A DNA stretch of 64,000 nucleotides. Source: Massilia varians (lineage in GTDB: Bacteria > Pseudomonadota > Gammaproteobacteria > Burkholderiales > Burkholderiaceae_D). How positions within the stretch are numbered: the stretch's first letter is position 1; each line of letters starts with the position of its first letter. Positions 19,529 to 27,153 of the stretch are shown piece after piece. The DNA lies in NCBI RefSeq assembly GCF_027923905.1, contig NZ_AP026966.1, positions 744,001-808,000 of the forward strand. The letters are read 5' to 3'. Both the position numbers and the translations under genes were made by a program. A model generated the notes under the pieces. The model was given only the letters and a program-made list of their open reading frames with translations. It was not told the DNA's origin and made no database searches.

Positions 19529-20802
19529 TTCAGCATCGATTCCAGCGCAAACAGATCGGCCGGATTCTCGCGCTGGCGAATCACGTGCACCCGGTCGCCG
19601 TCCACGATCACCTCGGCCGCGCGGCCGCGGGTGTTGTAGTTCGAGGCCATCGTCATGCCATAGGCGCCGGCGGTCATGATTGCCAGCAGGTCGCCCGGCT
19701 CGACGGCAAGTTCGCGCTCGCGCGCCAGCCAGTCGCCCGATTCGCACACCGGACCCACCACGTCATAGGTCAGCTTGGCGCCTTCGCGCGGGCTGACCGG
19801 CTGCACGCCCATCCAGGCCTGGTACAGGGTCGGGCGCATCAGGTCGTTCATGGCCGCGTCGACGATGGCGAAATTCTTCTCCACGCCCGGCTTGAGGTAT
19901 TCGATCTTCGTCAGCAGCACGCCGGTATCGGCCACGATCGAGCGGCCCGGCTCGAAGATCACCTTGACCGGCTTGCCCTCGTATTTCTCGGCGCGCCAGG
20001 CGTCGATGCGGGCGAACAGGCGGCCCAGGTAGTCGCCCACCGGAACCGGCGGCTTGTCGCCCTCGGCGCCGTAGTTCACGCCCAGGCCGCCGCCGATGTC
20101 GAGGTGGTGCACATGGATGCCCTCGAGCGCCAGGGTGTCGATCAGCTCGATCAGCTTGTCCAGCGCTTCCAAGAGAGGTGCGTCGTCCAGCAACTGCGAG
20201 CCGATGTGGCAGTCGATGCCGACCACGTCCAGGTTCGGCAGCGAGGCCGCGGTGCGGTAGGTGGCCAGCGCATCGTCGAAAGCGACGCCGAACTTGTTGG
20301 CCTTCAGGCCGGTGGCGATGTAGGGATGGGTCTTGGCGTCCACGTTCGGGTTCACGCGCAGCGACACCGGCGCGCGCTTGCCCATGCTGCCGGCCACGTC
20401 GTTGAGGCGGTGCAGTTCCGGGATCGACTCGACGTTGAAGCACAGGATGCCTTTTTCCAGTGCCAGCTGCATTTCCTCGACGGTCTTGCCGACGCCCGAG
20501 AAGATGGTCTTGCCCGGATCGCCGCCGGCGGCGATCACGCGCAGCAGTTCGCCGCCCGAGACGATGTCGAAGCCGGCGCCGGCGCGCGCCAGCAGGTCCA
20601 GGATGGCCAGGTTCGAGTTGGCCTTCATCGCGTAGCACACCAGTGCGTCGCGGCCGCGGCAGGCATCGGAGTAGGCGCTGAAATTCTCCAGCAGCGCCGA
20701 CTTGGAATAGACATAGGTGGGCGTGCCGAATTGTTCGGCGATGGCGGGCAGGGCAACGCTGTCGGCGTGCAGGACGCCGTTCTGGTACTGGAAGTGCGAC
20801 AT
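19525..20802 (-). CDS. lysA: Diaminopimelate decarboxylase
   Basis: This PLP enzyme makes L-lysine from meso-diaminopimelate, the last step of the pathway. The 425-residue length is normal for group IV decarboxylases. The PLP lysine is in VCYAMKANSN, the phosphate-binding region is HHLDIGGGLGVNY, and the C-terminal active-site motif is GPVCESGDWLA. It lies 12 bp after lptM, the usual betaproteobacterial lptM-lysA order. Its stop codon is borrowed from the repeat element. Confidence 0.97.
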   Translation of the reverse strand: MSHFQYQNGVLHADSVALPAIAEQFGTPTYVYSKSALLENFSAYSDACRGRDALVCYAMKANSNLAILDLLARAGAGFDIVSGGELLRVIAAGGDPGKTIFSGVGKTVEEMQLALEKGILCFNVESIPELHRLNDVAGSMGKRAPVSLRVNPNVDAKTHPYIATGLKANKFGVAFDDALATYRTAASLPNLDVVGIDCHIGSQLLDDAPLLEALDKLIELIDTLALEGIHVHHLDIGGGLGVNYGAEGDKPPVPVGDYLGRLFARIDAWRAEKYEGKPVKVIFEPGRSIVADTGVLLTKIEYLKPGVEKNFAIVDAAMNDLMRPTLYQAWMGVQPVSPREGAKLTYDVVGPVCESGDWLARERELAVEPGDLLAIMTAGAYGMTMASNYNTRGRAAEVIVDGDRVHVIRQRENPADLFALESMLK

Positions 20803-20814
20803 GAAGAGGACTTT

Positions 20815-21006
20815 TTACTTGGTGGGTGCCGGGACGGAGGCGTTGTTGGACGGAACGGGTTGAGCGGGCTGCGGATTGGCCGCGGCCGTGGCGGCCGGGG
20901 CCGGTTTGGCGGGCGGGTTCGGCATGTAGAGCGGGCCCGTCTGGCCGCAGCCGGCCAGGGCGGCAAGTACGGCTGCGCCGGAAAGAAGTGCGATGGTGGA
21001 CTTCAC
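20815..21006 (-). CDS. lptM: Small LPS-translocon maturation lipoprotein LptM (YifL)
   Basis: The protein has 63 residues. The signal peptide ends in lipobox LAGC, followed by GQTGPLYMP, the short conserved mature N-terminus of the LptM/YifL family. The remainder is a Pro/Ala-rich tail ending in Lys. In E. coli LptM assists disulfide maturation of the LptDE translocon. It is divergent from cyaY (41 bp between starts) and co-directional with lysA, matching the conserved neighbourhood. Confidence 0.9.
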   Translation of the reverse strand: MKSTIALLSGAAVLAALAGCGQTGPLYMPNPPAKPAPAATAAANPQPAQPVPSNNASVPAPTK

Positions 21007-21047
21007 GATTAGAATGGGGGTTTAATTAGCAGACTTTGGAGTGTAGC

Positions 21048-21377
21048 ATGACCGATTCCGAATTTTTGGCGCTGGCCGAAAGCACCCTGGACCGCATCGA
21101 GGCCTGCCTCGACAAGCTCAACGACGACGACGTGGTCGACGTCGAATGCAAGCGCAGCGGCAACGTGCTGGAAGTCGAATTCCTGGGCAATGCGTCGAAG
21201 ATCATCATCAACAGCCAGGCGCCGCTGCAGGAAATGTGGGTGGCGGCGCGCTCGGGCGGCTACCACTACAAGCGCGTCGGCGACCAGTGGCGCAATACCC
21301 GCGACGATACCGAGCTGTTCGCCTCGCTGTCGCAGTATGTGACGGAGCAGGGCGGGGCGCCGGTCTCGATGGGCTGA
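21048..21377 (+). CDS. cyaY: Frataxin homologue CyaY
   Basis: The 109-residue iron-binding modulator of the Isc Fe-S assembly machine shows an N-terminal acidic helix (DRIEACLDKLNDDDVVDVE) and the strand region LWVAARSGGYHYKR-like segment (MWVAARSGGYHYK) of the frataxin fold. ATG 21048 is preceded by TTGGAG; an upstream in-frame TTG would overlap that ribosome site. Confidence 0.95.
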   Translation: MTDSEFLALAESTLDRIEACLDKLNDDDVVDVECKRSGNVLEVEFLGNASKIIINSQAPLQEMWVAARSGGYHYKRVGDQWRNTRDDTELFASLSQYVTEQGGAPVSMG

Positions 21378-21403
21378 TCGTTCGGTGAATTGACCACGAT
21401 TCC

Positions 21404-21510
21404 GTAGGGTGGACGGCTTCGCCGTCCGCGCGTTCAAATCGCGTATAAAAAGAGGCGGCGGCAATTCATGTGTTGGTTGGACGCGCGGACGGGAAACCCG
21501 TCCACCCTAC
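21404..21510. repeat. GTAGGGTGG intergenic palindromic repeat, copy 3
   Basis: Left arm reads GTAGGGTGGACGGCTTCGCC and onward to GCGCGTTCAA; right arm is TTGG-ACGCGCGGACGGG through CCACCCTAC at 21510. The core (AAATCGCGTATAAAAAGAGG region) is again different from the other copies. It abuts a strong palindromic terminator at 21511. Confidence 0.87.
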
Positions 21511-21546
21511 AAAAAATTGGCAGCCCGCGGGCTGCCAATTTTTTTA
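21511..21546. terminator. Bidirectional intrinsic terminator between cyaY and mrcA
   Basis: A fully self-complementary ATTGGCAGCCCG/CGGGCTGCCAAT stem has six A on the left and seven T on the right, so it ends transcription from both convergent genes. Confidence 0.93.
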
Positions 21547-21561
21547 CCATTTGGTCAAAAA

Positions 21562-23895
21562 TCAGAACAGTTCGTTCCTGACCGCGTCGCGCTGCTTCTG
21601 CTCGGCCGGCGCCGGCGGCGGGCCCACGTCCAGCGTCGTCACCCCGGTGCCCGGCGGCGTCTCGGCATAGTAGTACTCGCCGTTGGCCAGGATCAGGCCC
21701 GGCGGCACCTCGCGATCGATGTTTTCCTCGCCCTTCAGCGCCTTGCCCATGTAGTTGATCCAGATCGGCAGGGCCAGGCCGCCGCCGGTCTCGCGGTTGC
21801 CGAGGTTCTTCGGCTGGTCGTAGCCGATCCAGGCCACGCCCACCAGCTTCGGGTTGTAGCCGGCGAACCAGGCGTCGATCGAGTCGTTGGTGGTGCCGGT
21901 CTTGCCCGCGAGGTCGGTGCGCTTGAGCGCCATGGCCTTGTTCGCGGTACCGTAGCGCACCACGTCGCGCAGCATGCTGTCGACCAGGAAGGCGTTGCGG
22001 GCGTCGATCACGCGGTTGGCCTCGACGCCGGCGCGTTCCGGACGCGCTTCTGACAGCACCTTGCCGTCGCTGTCGGTCACCTTCGAGATGATGTAGGGGC
22101 TGATGCGGTAGCCGCCATTGGCGAACACGGCGTAGGCGCCGGCCATCTGCAGCGGCGTGGTCGAGCCGGCGCCCAGGGCCAGCGTCAGGTAGGCCGGGTT
22201 GCGCTCGGCGTCGAAGCCAAAGCGGGTCGCGAATTCCTGGCCGTAGCGCGCGCCGATCTTGTTCAGGATGCGGATCGAGACCATGTTCTTCGACTGCGTC
22301 AGGCCGCGCCGCATGGTGATCGGTCCTTCGTAGCGGTTGTCGTAGTTCTTCGGCTCCCAGGCCTGGCCGCCGGTCTGGCCGGCGTCAAACGAGATCGGGG
22401 CGTCGTTGATGACGGTCGCCGGCGACAGGCCGCGTTCGAGCGAGGCCGAGTAGATGAAGGGCTTGAACGAGGAGCCCGGCTGGCGCCAGGCCTGGGTGAC
22501 GTGGTTGAACTTGTTGCGGTTGAAGTCGAAACCGCCCACCAGCGCACGGATCGCGCCGTCCTCGGTGCTGGCGGCAACGAAGGCCGATTCCACTTCCGGC
22601 ATCTGGGTGATCACCCACTTCGATTCGTCGTTCTGCATCACGCGGATCACGGCGCCACGGCGCAGGCGGCGGTTTGGCGCCGCCTTTTCCGCCAGCCAGG
22701 CCTTGGCGAAGGACAGGCCCGGCCCGCTGATCTCGATGGTTTCGCCCGATGCGATGGTGGCGGAAACCTTCGACGGCGAGGCCTGCAGCACGATGGCGGC
22801 GACCAGGTTGTCGCTGTCCGGATGCTCGGCCAGCTCGGCCTCGATGGCTTCCTCGGCCTCGCCCTTGCTCCTGGGGATGTCGATATACGATTCCGGGCCG
22901 CGGTAGGCCTGGCGGCGCTCGTAGTCCATCACGCCGCGGCGCACCGCCAGGTAGGCCGCGTCCTGGTCGGCCTTGGTGATGGTGGTGAACACGTTCAGGC
23001 CGCGGGTATAGGTGTCTTCCTTGAACTGCTCGTAGACCAGCTGGCGCGCCATCTCGGCCACGTACTCGGCGTGCACGCCGAAGGCGGTGCTGTCGGTCTT
23101 GATCTTGAGCGGCTCGTCCTTCGCCTGCGCGTACTGGGCGTCGTTGATGTAGCCGAGCGAGTGCATGCGCTGCAGGATGTACTGCTGGCGGGTCTTGGCG
23201 CGGGTCGGGTTGACCACCGGGTTATACGCGGATGGCGCCTTCGGCAGGCCGGCCAGCATCGCGGCTTCGGCCACGCTGATGTCGCGCAGGTCCTTGCCGA
23301 AATAGATCTGGGCCGCCGACTGGAAACCGAAAGCGCGCTGGCCCAGGTAGATCTGGTTCATGTAGAGCTCGAGGATCTGGTCCTTGGAGAGGTTCTTCTC
23401 GATCTTCCAGGCCAGCAGCGCTTCGTAGGCCTTGCGCTTGAAGGTCTGCTCGGACGAGAGGAAGAAGTTGCGCGCCACCTGCTGGGTGATGGTCGAGGCG
23501 CCCTGGCGGGTGCTGGTGGTGGCGTTGCGGAACGCCGCGCGCAGGATGCCCCAGTAGTCGATGCCGCTGTGCTCGTAGAAGCGGTCGTCCTCGATCGACA
23601 GCACCGCCTTCTTCATGACGTCCGGGATGTCCTTGAAACGCACCAGGGTGCGGCGCTCCTCGCCGAATTCGCCGATCAGGACGTTATCGGCGGTGAAGAT
23701 CCGCAGTGGCATCTTGGGCCGGTAGTCGGTGATGGTGTCGAGCGCCGGCAAATTCGGGTAGGCCATCGCGAGCGCGAACACGAGCACCAGCACGCCGATG
23801 GCGGCCAGGCCGGTCAGGGCGCCGAAGGCCATCAGGATCAGGCGCTTGGCGCTGTACTTCGAGGCGCCCGATGCGGGCGATTTTTTCTCTTTCAT
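21562..23895 (-). CDS. mrcA: Penicillin-binding protein 1A (bifunctional transglycosylase/transpeptidase)
   Basis: The protein has 777 residues from ATG 23895 (MKEKKSPASG). An in-frame ATG 30 bp upstream lies inside a TATAAT -10-like box and lacks a ribosome site, whereas GGGAG precedes the chosen start. Order: a cytoplasmic tail and one helix, the GT51 domain (SIEDDRFYEHSGIDYWG; STITQQVARNFFL), an OB-like insertion, then the transpeptidase with SSFK (active Ser), SKN and KTGTT. It polymerises and crosslinks peptidoglycan. It is divergent from pilM, the classical gammaproteobacterial and betaproteobacterial arrangement. Confidence 0.97.
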   Translation of the reverse strand: MKEKKSPASGASKYSAKRLILMAFGALTGLAAIGVLVLVFALAMAYPNLPALDTITDYRPKMPLRIFTADNVLIGEFGEERRTLVRFKDIPDVMKKAVLSIEDDRFYEHSGIDYWGILRAAFRNATTSTRQGASTITQQVARNFFLSSEQTFKRKAYEALLAWKIEKNLSKDQILELYMNQIYLGQRAFGFQSAAQIYFGKDLRDISVAEAAMLAGLPKAPSAYNPVVNPTRAKTRQQYILQRMHSLGYINDAQYAQAKDEPLKIKTDSTAFGVHAEYVAEMARQLVYEQFKEDTYTRGLNVFTTITKADQDAAYLAVRRGVMDYERRQAYRGPESYIDIPRSKGEAEEAIEAELAEHPDSDNLVAAIVLQASPSKVSATIASGETIEISGPGLSFAKAWLAEKAAPNRRLRRGAVIRVMQNDESKWVITQMPEVESAFVAASTEDGAIRALVGGFDFNRNKFNHVTQAWRQPGSSFKPFIYSASLERGLSPATVINDAPISFDAGQTGGQAWEPKNYDNRYEGPITMRRGLTQSKNMVSIRILNKIGARYGQEFATRFGFDAERNPAYLTLALGAGSTTPLQMAGAYAVFANGGYRISPYIISKVTDSDGKVLSEARPERAGVEANRVIDARNAFLVDSMLRDVVRYGTANKAMALKRTDLAGKTGTTNDSIDAWFAGYNPKLVGVAWIGYDQPKNLGNRETGGGLALPIWINYMGKALKGEENIDREVPPGLILANGEYYYAETPPGTGVTTLDVGPPPAPAEQKQRDAVRNELF

Positions 23896-24249
23896 GCTGG
23901 TTTTTACTCCCTTGAACCGTCCCATTATAAGTCAGGGCTTTCGGACCTGACACACGGACTGCTGAGCCAGAACTTAAGCCTAAGCAAGCAGAACAATGGC
24001 AAGCTGGAAACGGTCGTGGCAGGGGTGATAACACTCTGCGCCAGAGTGTGGCGCGGACGCGCCGGATTGATGTGTTCCCTCATAGAAATATCTTGTCTGG
24101 GTGCATCCTTTTAAGTACGATCTAACGCGGTGCCTCATAAATATGCACCAACTCATTGTTTCAGCTGAGTGAATCAACAGGACATACCCCCCAGCGGGCG
24201 TTCAACACAAGATCCTGCGTAGGCGGGAGGGCAGCCGAGGAGTACGCTC
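23896..24249. promoter_or_regulatory. Divergent mrcA/pilM control region (354 bp, no gene)
   Basis: On the minus strand TATAAT (23926-23931) with an upstream GTGTCA at 18-bp spacing is a good sigma-70 promoter for mrcA. In the middle lies ACACTCTG-CGC-CAGAGTGT (24031-24049), a perfect dyad that could be an operator or hairpin. GAGGAG (24235-24240) is the ribosome site for the GTG start of pilM. I see no gene in the stretch. Confidence 0.6.
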
Positions 24250-25314
24250 GTGATCAATCTAGCTTCCTTGTTCGGGAAATCCAGTCCGCCGCTGGCCGGA
24301 CTCGATATCAGCACGTCGGGCGTCCGCCTGGTCGAGCTGGAAGACGCCGGCAAGGGTGAACTGCGCCTGGAGCGCTATGCCGCCGAGCCGCTGCCGCGTG
24401 GCGCGGTCGTGGACGGCAACATCGAAAACATCGAGCAGGTGGCCGAGGCGGTGCGCCGCGTCTGGAAAAAGAGCGGCACCAAGGCCAAACACGTGGCGCT
24501 GGGCATGCCGCCCGCCGCGGTCATCACCAAGAAGATCATCCTGCCGGCCGGCCTGTCGGAAGACCAGCTGGAAGTGCAGGTCGAGTCCGAGGCCAGCCAG
24601 TACATCCCCTTCGCGCTGGACGAAGTGAGCCTGGACTTCGACGTGATCGGCCAGGCCCCGGCGTCGAACGAAGACATGGAAGTCATGCTGGCCGCCGCAC
24701 GCCGCGAAAAGGTGGAGGACCGCGTGGCGATCGCCGAAGCGGCCGGCCTGACGGCCACCGTGATGGACATCGAATCCTATGCCGCGCGCGCCGCCCTGGC
24801 GCGCGCCGCGAATGCCAAGCCCGGCCAGATCGTAGCGCTGTTCCAGATCGGCGCCCAGGCCACCCACGTGTCGGTGCTGCAGGACGACGAGACCATCTAC
24901 GAGCGCGAGCAGCCTTTCGGCGGCAATACGCTGACCCAGGACATCGTGCGCGCCTACGGCCTGTCGTTCGAGGACGCCGAAGCCCGCAAGCGCGCCGACG
25001 ACCTGCCGGAGAACTACCGCGCCGAGCTGCTCCAGCCTTTCCTGGAGAGCGCCGCGCTGGAAGTCACGCGCGCGATCCAGTTCTTCTTCACGTCCACGCC
25101 CTATACCCGGATCGACCAGCTGTACCTGGCCGGCGGGTGCGCCGCGCTGCCTGGCCTCCTCGAACTGATCGGCAGCCGCACCCGCATCCCGAGCAGCATC
25201 GTGGCGCCCTTCCAGGGCATGAGCCACGGCCCGCTGGTGCGTGAACAGCAGCTGCGCCAGGAAGGTGCGGCCTACCTGGTCGCCTGCGGCCTGGCCCTGC
25301 GGAGGTTCGGCTGA
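24250..25314 (+). CDS. pilM: Type IV pilus inner-membrane platform protein PilM
   Basis: The 354-residue cytoplasmic protein with actin/FtsA-like fold (LAGLDISTSGVRLVELE near the N-terminus; LAGGCAALPGL for the phosphate-2 loop) binds the N-terminal tail of PilN. It is the first gene of the pilMNOPQ alignment-complex operon, and every junction downstream overlaps. The start is GTG 24250 with GAGGAG 9 bp upstream. Confidence 0.95.
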   Translation: MINLASLFGKSSPPLAGLDISTSGVRLVELEDAGKGELRLERYAAEPLPRGAVVDGNIENIEQVAEAVRRVWKKSGTKAKHVALGMPPAAVITKKIILPAGLSEDQLEVQVESEASQYIPFALDEVSLDFDVIGQAPASNEDMEVMLAAARREKVEDRVAIAEAAGLTATVMDIESYAARAALARAANAKPGQIVALFQIGAQATHVSVLQDDETIYEREQPFGGNTLTQDIVRAYGLSFEDAEARKRADDLPENYRAELLQPFLESAALEVTRAIQFFFTSTPYTRIDQLYLAGGCAALPGLLELIGSRTRIPSSIVAPFQGMSHGPLVREQQLRQEGAAYLVACGLALRRFG

Positions 25315-25940
25315 TGATCCGCATTAACCTGTTACCCCACCGCGAAGCCAAGCGCAAGCAGAAGCAGGCGGCCTTCGTGGCCATGCTGGCGGCGGGCGGC
25401 GTCGCCGGCGCCGCCGTGGTGCTGCTGGTCGGCGCCTGGAACGCCAGCCGCATCTCGGTCCAGAACGAACGCAACCTGGTGCTCAAGCAGGCCAGCGCGG
25501 AACTGGACAAGAAGATCGGCCAGATCAAGACCCTGAAGGAAGAGATCGAAGCACTGAAGGCGCGCCAGCAGGCGGTCGAAGACCTGCAGAGCGACCGCAA
25601 CCAGCCGGTCTACGTGCTCGACGAACTGGTGCGCCAGACGCCGGAAGGCGTCTACCTGAAGTCCTTCCGCCAGGACGGGCAGCGGGTGACGCTGAACGGC
25701 TACGCGCAGTCGCAGGAACGGGTGGCCGAACTGCTGCGCAACGTATCCGGTTCCTCGCCCTGGCTGGAGCGCCCGAACCTGACCGAAGTGCGCGTGTCCA
25801 CCGTGGGCCAGGGCAAGACGGCGGTGCGCCGGGTCGTCGAGTTCCAGATGGACGTGGCGATCAAGCGCCCGCGCGAGCAGGATGCGCAAGGCGACGGCAA
25901 GGCGGACGCCAGGTTGGCCAAGGCGGCGGGAACACCATGA
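25314..25940 (+). CDS. pilN: Type IV pilus assembly protein PilN
   Basis: The 208-residue bitopic protein has the conserved INLLPHRE peptide at the very N-terminus, which docks in PilM. One helix follows (AAFVAMLAAGGVAGAAVVLLV), then a coiled coil (about residues 50-90) and a periplasmic ferredoxin-like domain. The ATG overlaps the pilM stop by one base. It pairs with PilO in the inner-membrane ring. Confidence 0.94.
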   Translation: MIRINLLPHREAKRKQKQAAFVAMLAAGGVAGAAVVLLVGAWNASRISVQNERNLVLKQASAELDKKIGQIKTLKEEIEALKARQQAVEDLQSDRNQPVYVLDELVRQTPEGVYLKSFRQDGQRVTLNGYAQSQERVAELLRNVSGSSPWLERPNLTEVRVSTVGQGKTAVRRVVEFQMDVAIKRPREQDAQGDGKADARLAKAAGTP

Positions 25941-26602
25941 ATATCGATCTCAAAGACCTCGGCGCCCAGCTCGCCGCGCAGTTCCAGGACCTGCAGGGCC
26001 GCCAGCCCGGGCAGTGGCCGCTGGCCCCGCGCCTGCTGTGCGCGGCCGGCGTGATGGCCGCCGTCGTCGGTCTCGGCTACTTCTTCTACTGGAGCGAGCA
26101 GTTCCAGGAGCAGGAGGGGCTCGCCGCCCAGGAAGCCAACCTGCGCGACGAGTACAAGATCAAGATGGCCCAGGCCATCAACCTGGAGGCCCTGCAGGCC
26201 CAGAAGGCCCAGGTCGACCAGTACGTGGTCCGCCTCGAGAAGCAGTTGCCGAGCAAGTCGGAGATGGCGGACCTGCTGTCCGACATCAACCAGGCCGGCG
26301 TCGGCCGCGGCCTGCAGTTCGAGCTGTTCAAGCCGGGCCAGGAAGTGATCCGCGACTACTACGCCGAACTGCCGATCGACATCAAGGTGAGCGGCAAGTA
26401 CAACGACGTCGGCGCCTTCGCCGCCGACATGGCCCACCTGCCGCGCATCGTCACGCTCAACAACATGATCCTGACGACACGCGACGGCGGGCTGCAGCTG
26501 GAGGCGGTGGCCAAGACCTTCCGCTACCTCGATGCCGACGAGATCGGCGCGCAGAAGAAGGCGCGCAATGACAAGAAGGCCAAGGGAGGGGCGGCGAAAT
26601 GA
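25937..26602 (+). CDS. pilO: Type IV pilus assembly protein PilO
   Basis: The 221-residue protein has a cytoplasmic tail, one helix (LLCAAGVMAAVVGLGYFFYW), a coiled coil rich in Gln/Glu, and a periplasmic domain containing VSGKYNDVGAFAADMAHLPRIVTL, a strongly conserved PilO segment. The start overlaps pilN by 4 bp. It forms a heterodimer with PilN linking motor and secretin. Confidence 0.94.
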   Translation: MNIDLKDLGAQLAAQFQDLQGRQPGQWPLAPRLLCAAGVMAAVVGLGYFFYWSEQFQEQEGLAAQEANLRDEYKIKMAQAINLEALQAQKAQVDQYVVRLEKQLPSKSEMADLLSDINQAGVGRGLQFELFKPGQEVIRDYYAELPIDIKVSGKYNDVGAFAADMAHLPRIVTLNNMILTTRDGGLQLEAVAKTFRYLDADEIGAQKKARNDKKAKGGAAK

Positions 26603-27153
26603 CGCACAAGGACAAGCTGAAGCAAGCCATGTGCGCAGTCGGCGCGGCGGCCCTGCTGGCCGGCTGCGGCGACGGCGACGTGCAGGAAGTGCGCGACTGG
26701 ATGAAACAGGTCGAGCGCGAGACCGTGCCGAAGGTGAAACCGCTGCCGGAACCGAAAGAGTTCGTCCCTTACGCCTACAACCCGGGCGACGCGGTCGAGC
26801 CCTTCAGCGAGGCCAAGCTCTCGAACGGCATGGCGCGCATGGGGGCGGCCAGCACCAATCCGATGCAGCCGGACGAGAGCCGGCCGCGCGAGGTGCTCGA
26901 GCATTACCCGCTCGACGTCATGCGCATGGTCGGCACCCTGCAGAAGGGCGGCGCCAGCTACGCGCTGGTGCAGATCGACGCGTCGATCTTCCAGGTCAAG
27001 GCGGGCCAGCGCATCGGACAGAATCACGGGTTGGTCACGCGCATCAACGAAGGCGCGATCGACATCAGGGAAACAGTGCAGGACGCCACCGGCGACTGGG
27101 TCGAGCGCAAGGCGACGATCGAGCTGGCGGAAAGCAAGGAGACCGGGAAATGA
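26599..27153 (+). CDS. pilP: Type IV pilus lipoprotein PilP
   Basis: The 184-residue lipoprotein has lipobox LLAGC followed by a flexible PilN/O-binding peptide (VQEVRDWMKQVERETVPKV). A beta-sandwich homology-region domain (VGTLQKGGASYALVQIDAS; VKAGQRIGQNHGLVTRINE) contacts the N0 domain of PilQ. It overlaps both neighbours by 4 bp. Confidence 0.94.
   Translation: MTHKDKLKQAMCAVGAAALLAGCGDGDVQEVRDWMKQVERETVPKVKPLPEPKEFVPYAYNPGDAVEPFSEAKLSNGMARMGAASTNPMQPDESRPREVLEHYPLDVMRMVGTLQKGGASYALVQIDASIFQVKAGQRIGQNHGLVTRINEGAIDIRETVQDATGDWVERKATIELAESKETGK

Noticed and set aside
23896..23925. Longer mrcA start at ATG 23925
   Set aside because: That ATG is within TATAATGGG, a probable -10 element, without a ribosome site; ATG 23895 has one.
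22501..24114. 537-codon plus-strand frame opposite mrcA
   Set aside because: Antisense shadow of a GC-rich gene with complete PBP1a motifs on the minus strand; translation is His/Val/Gly-biased without domains.
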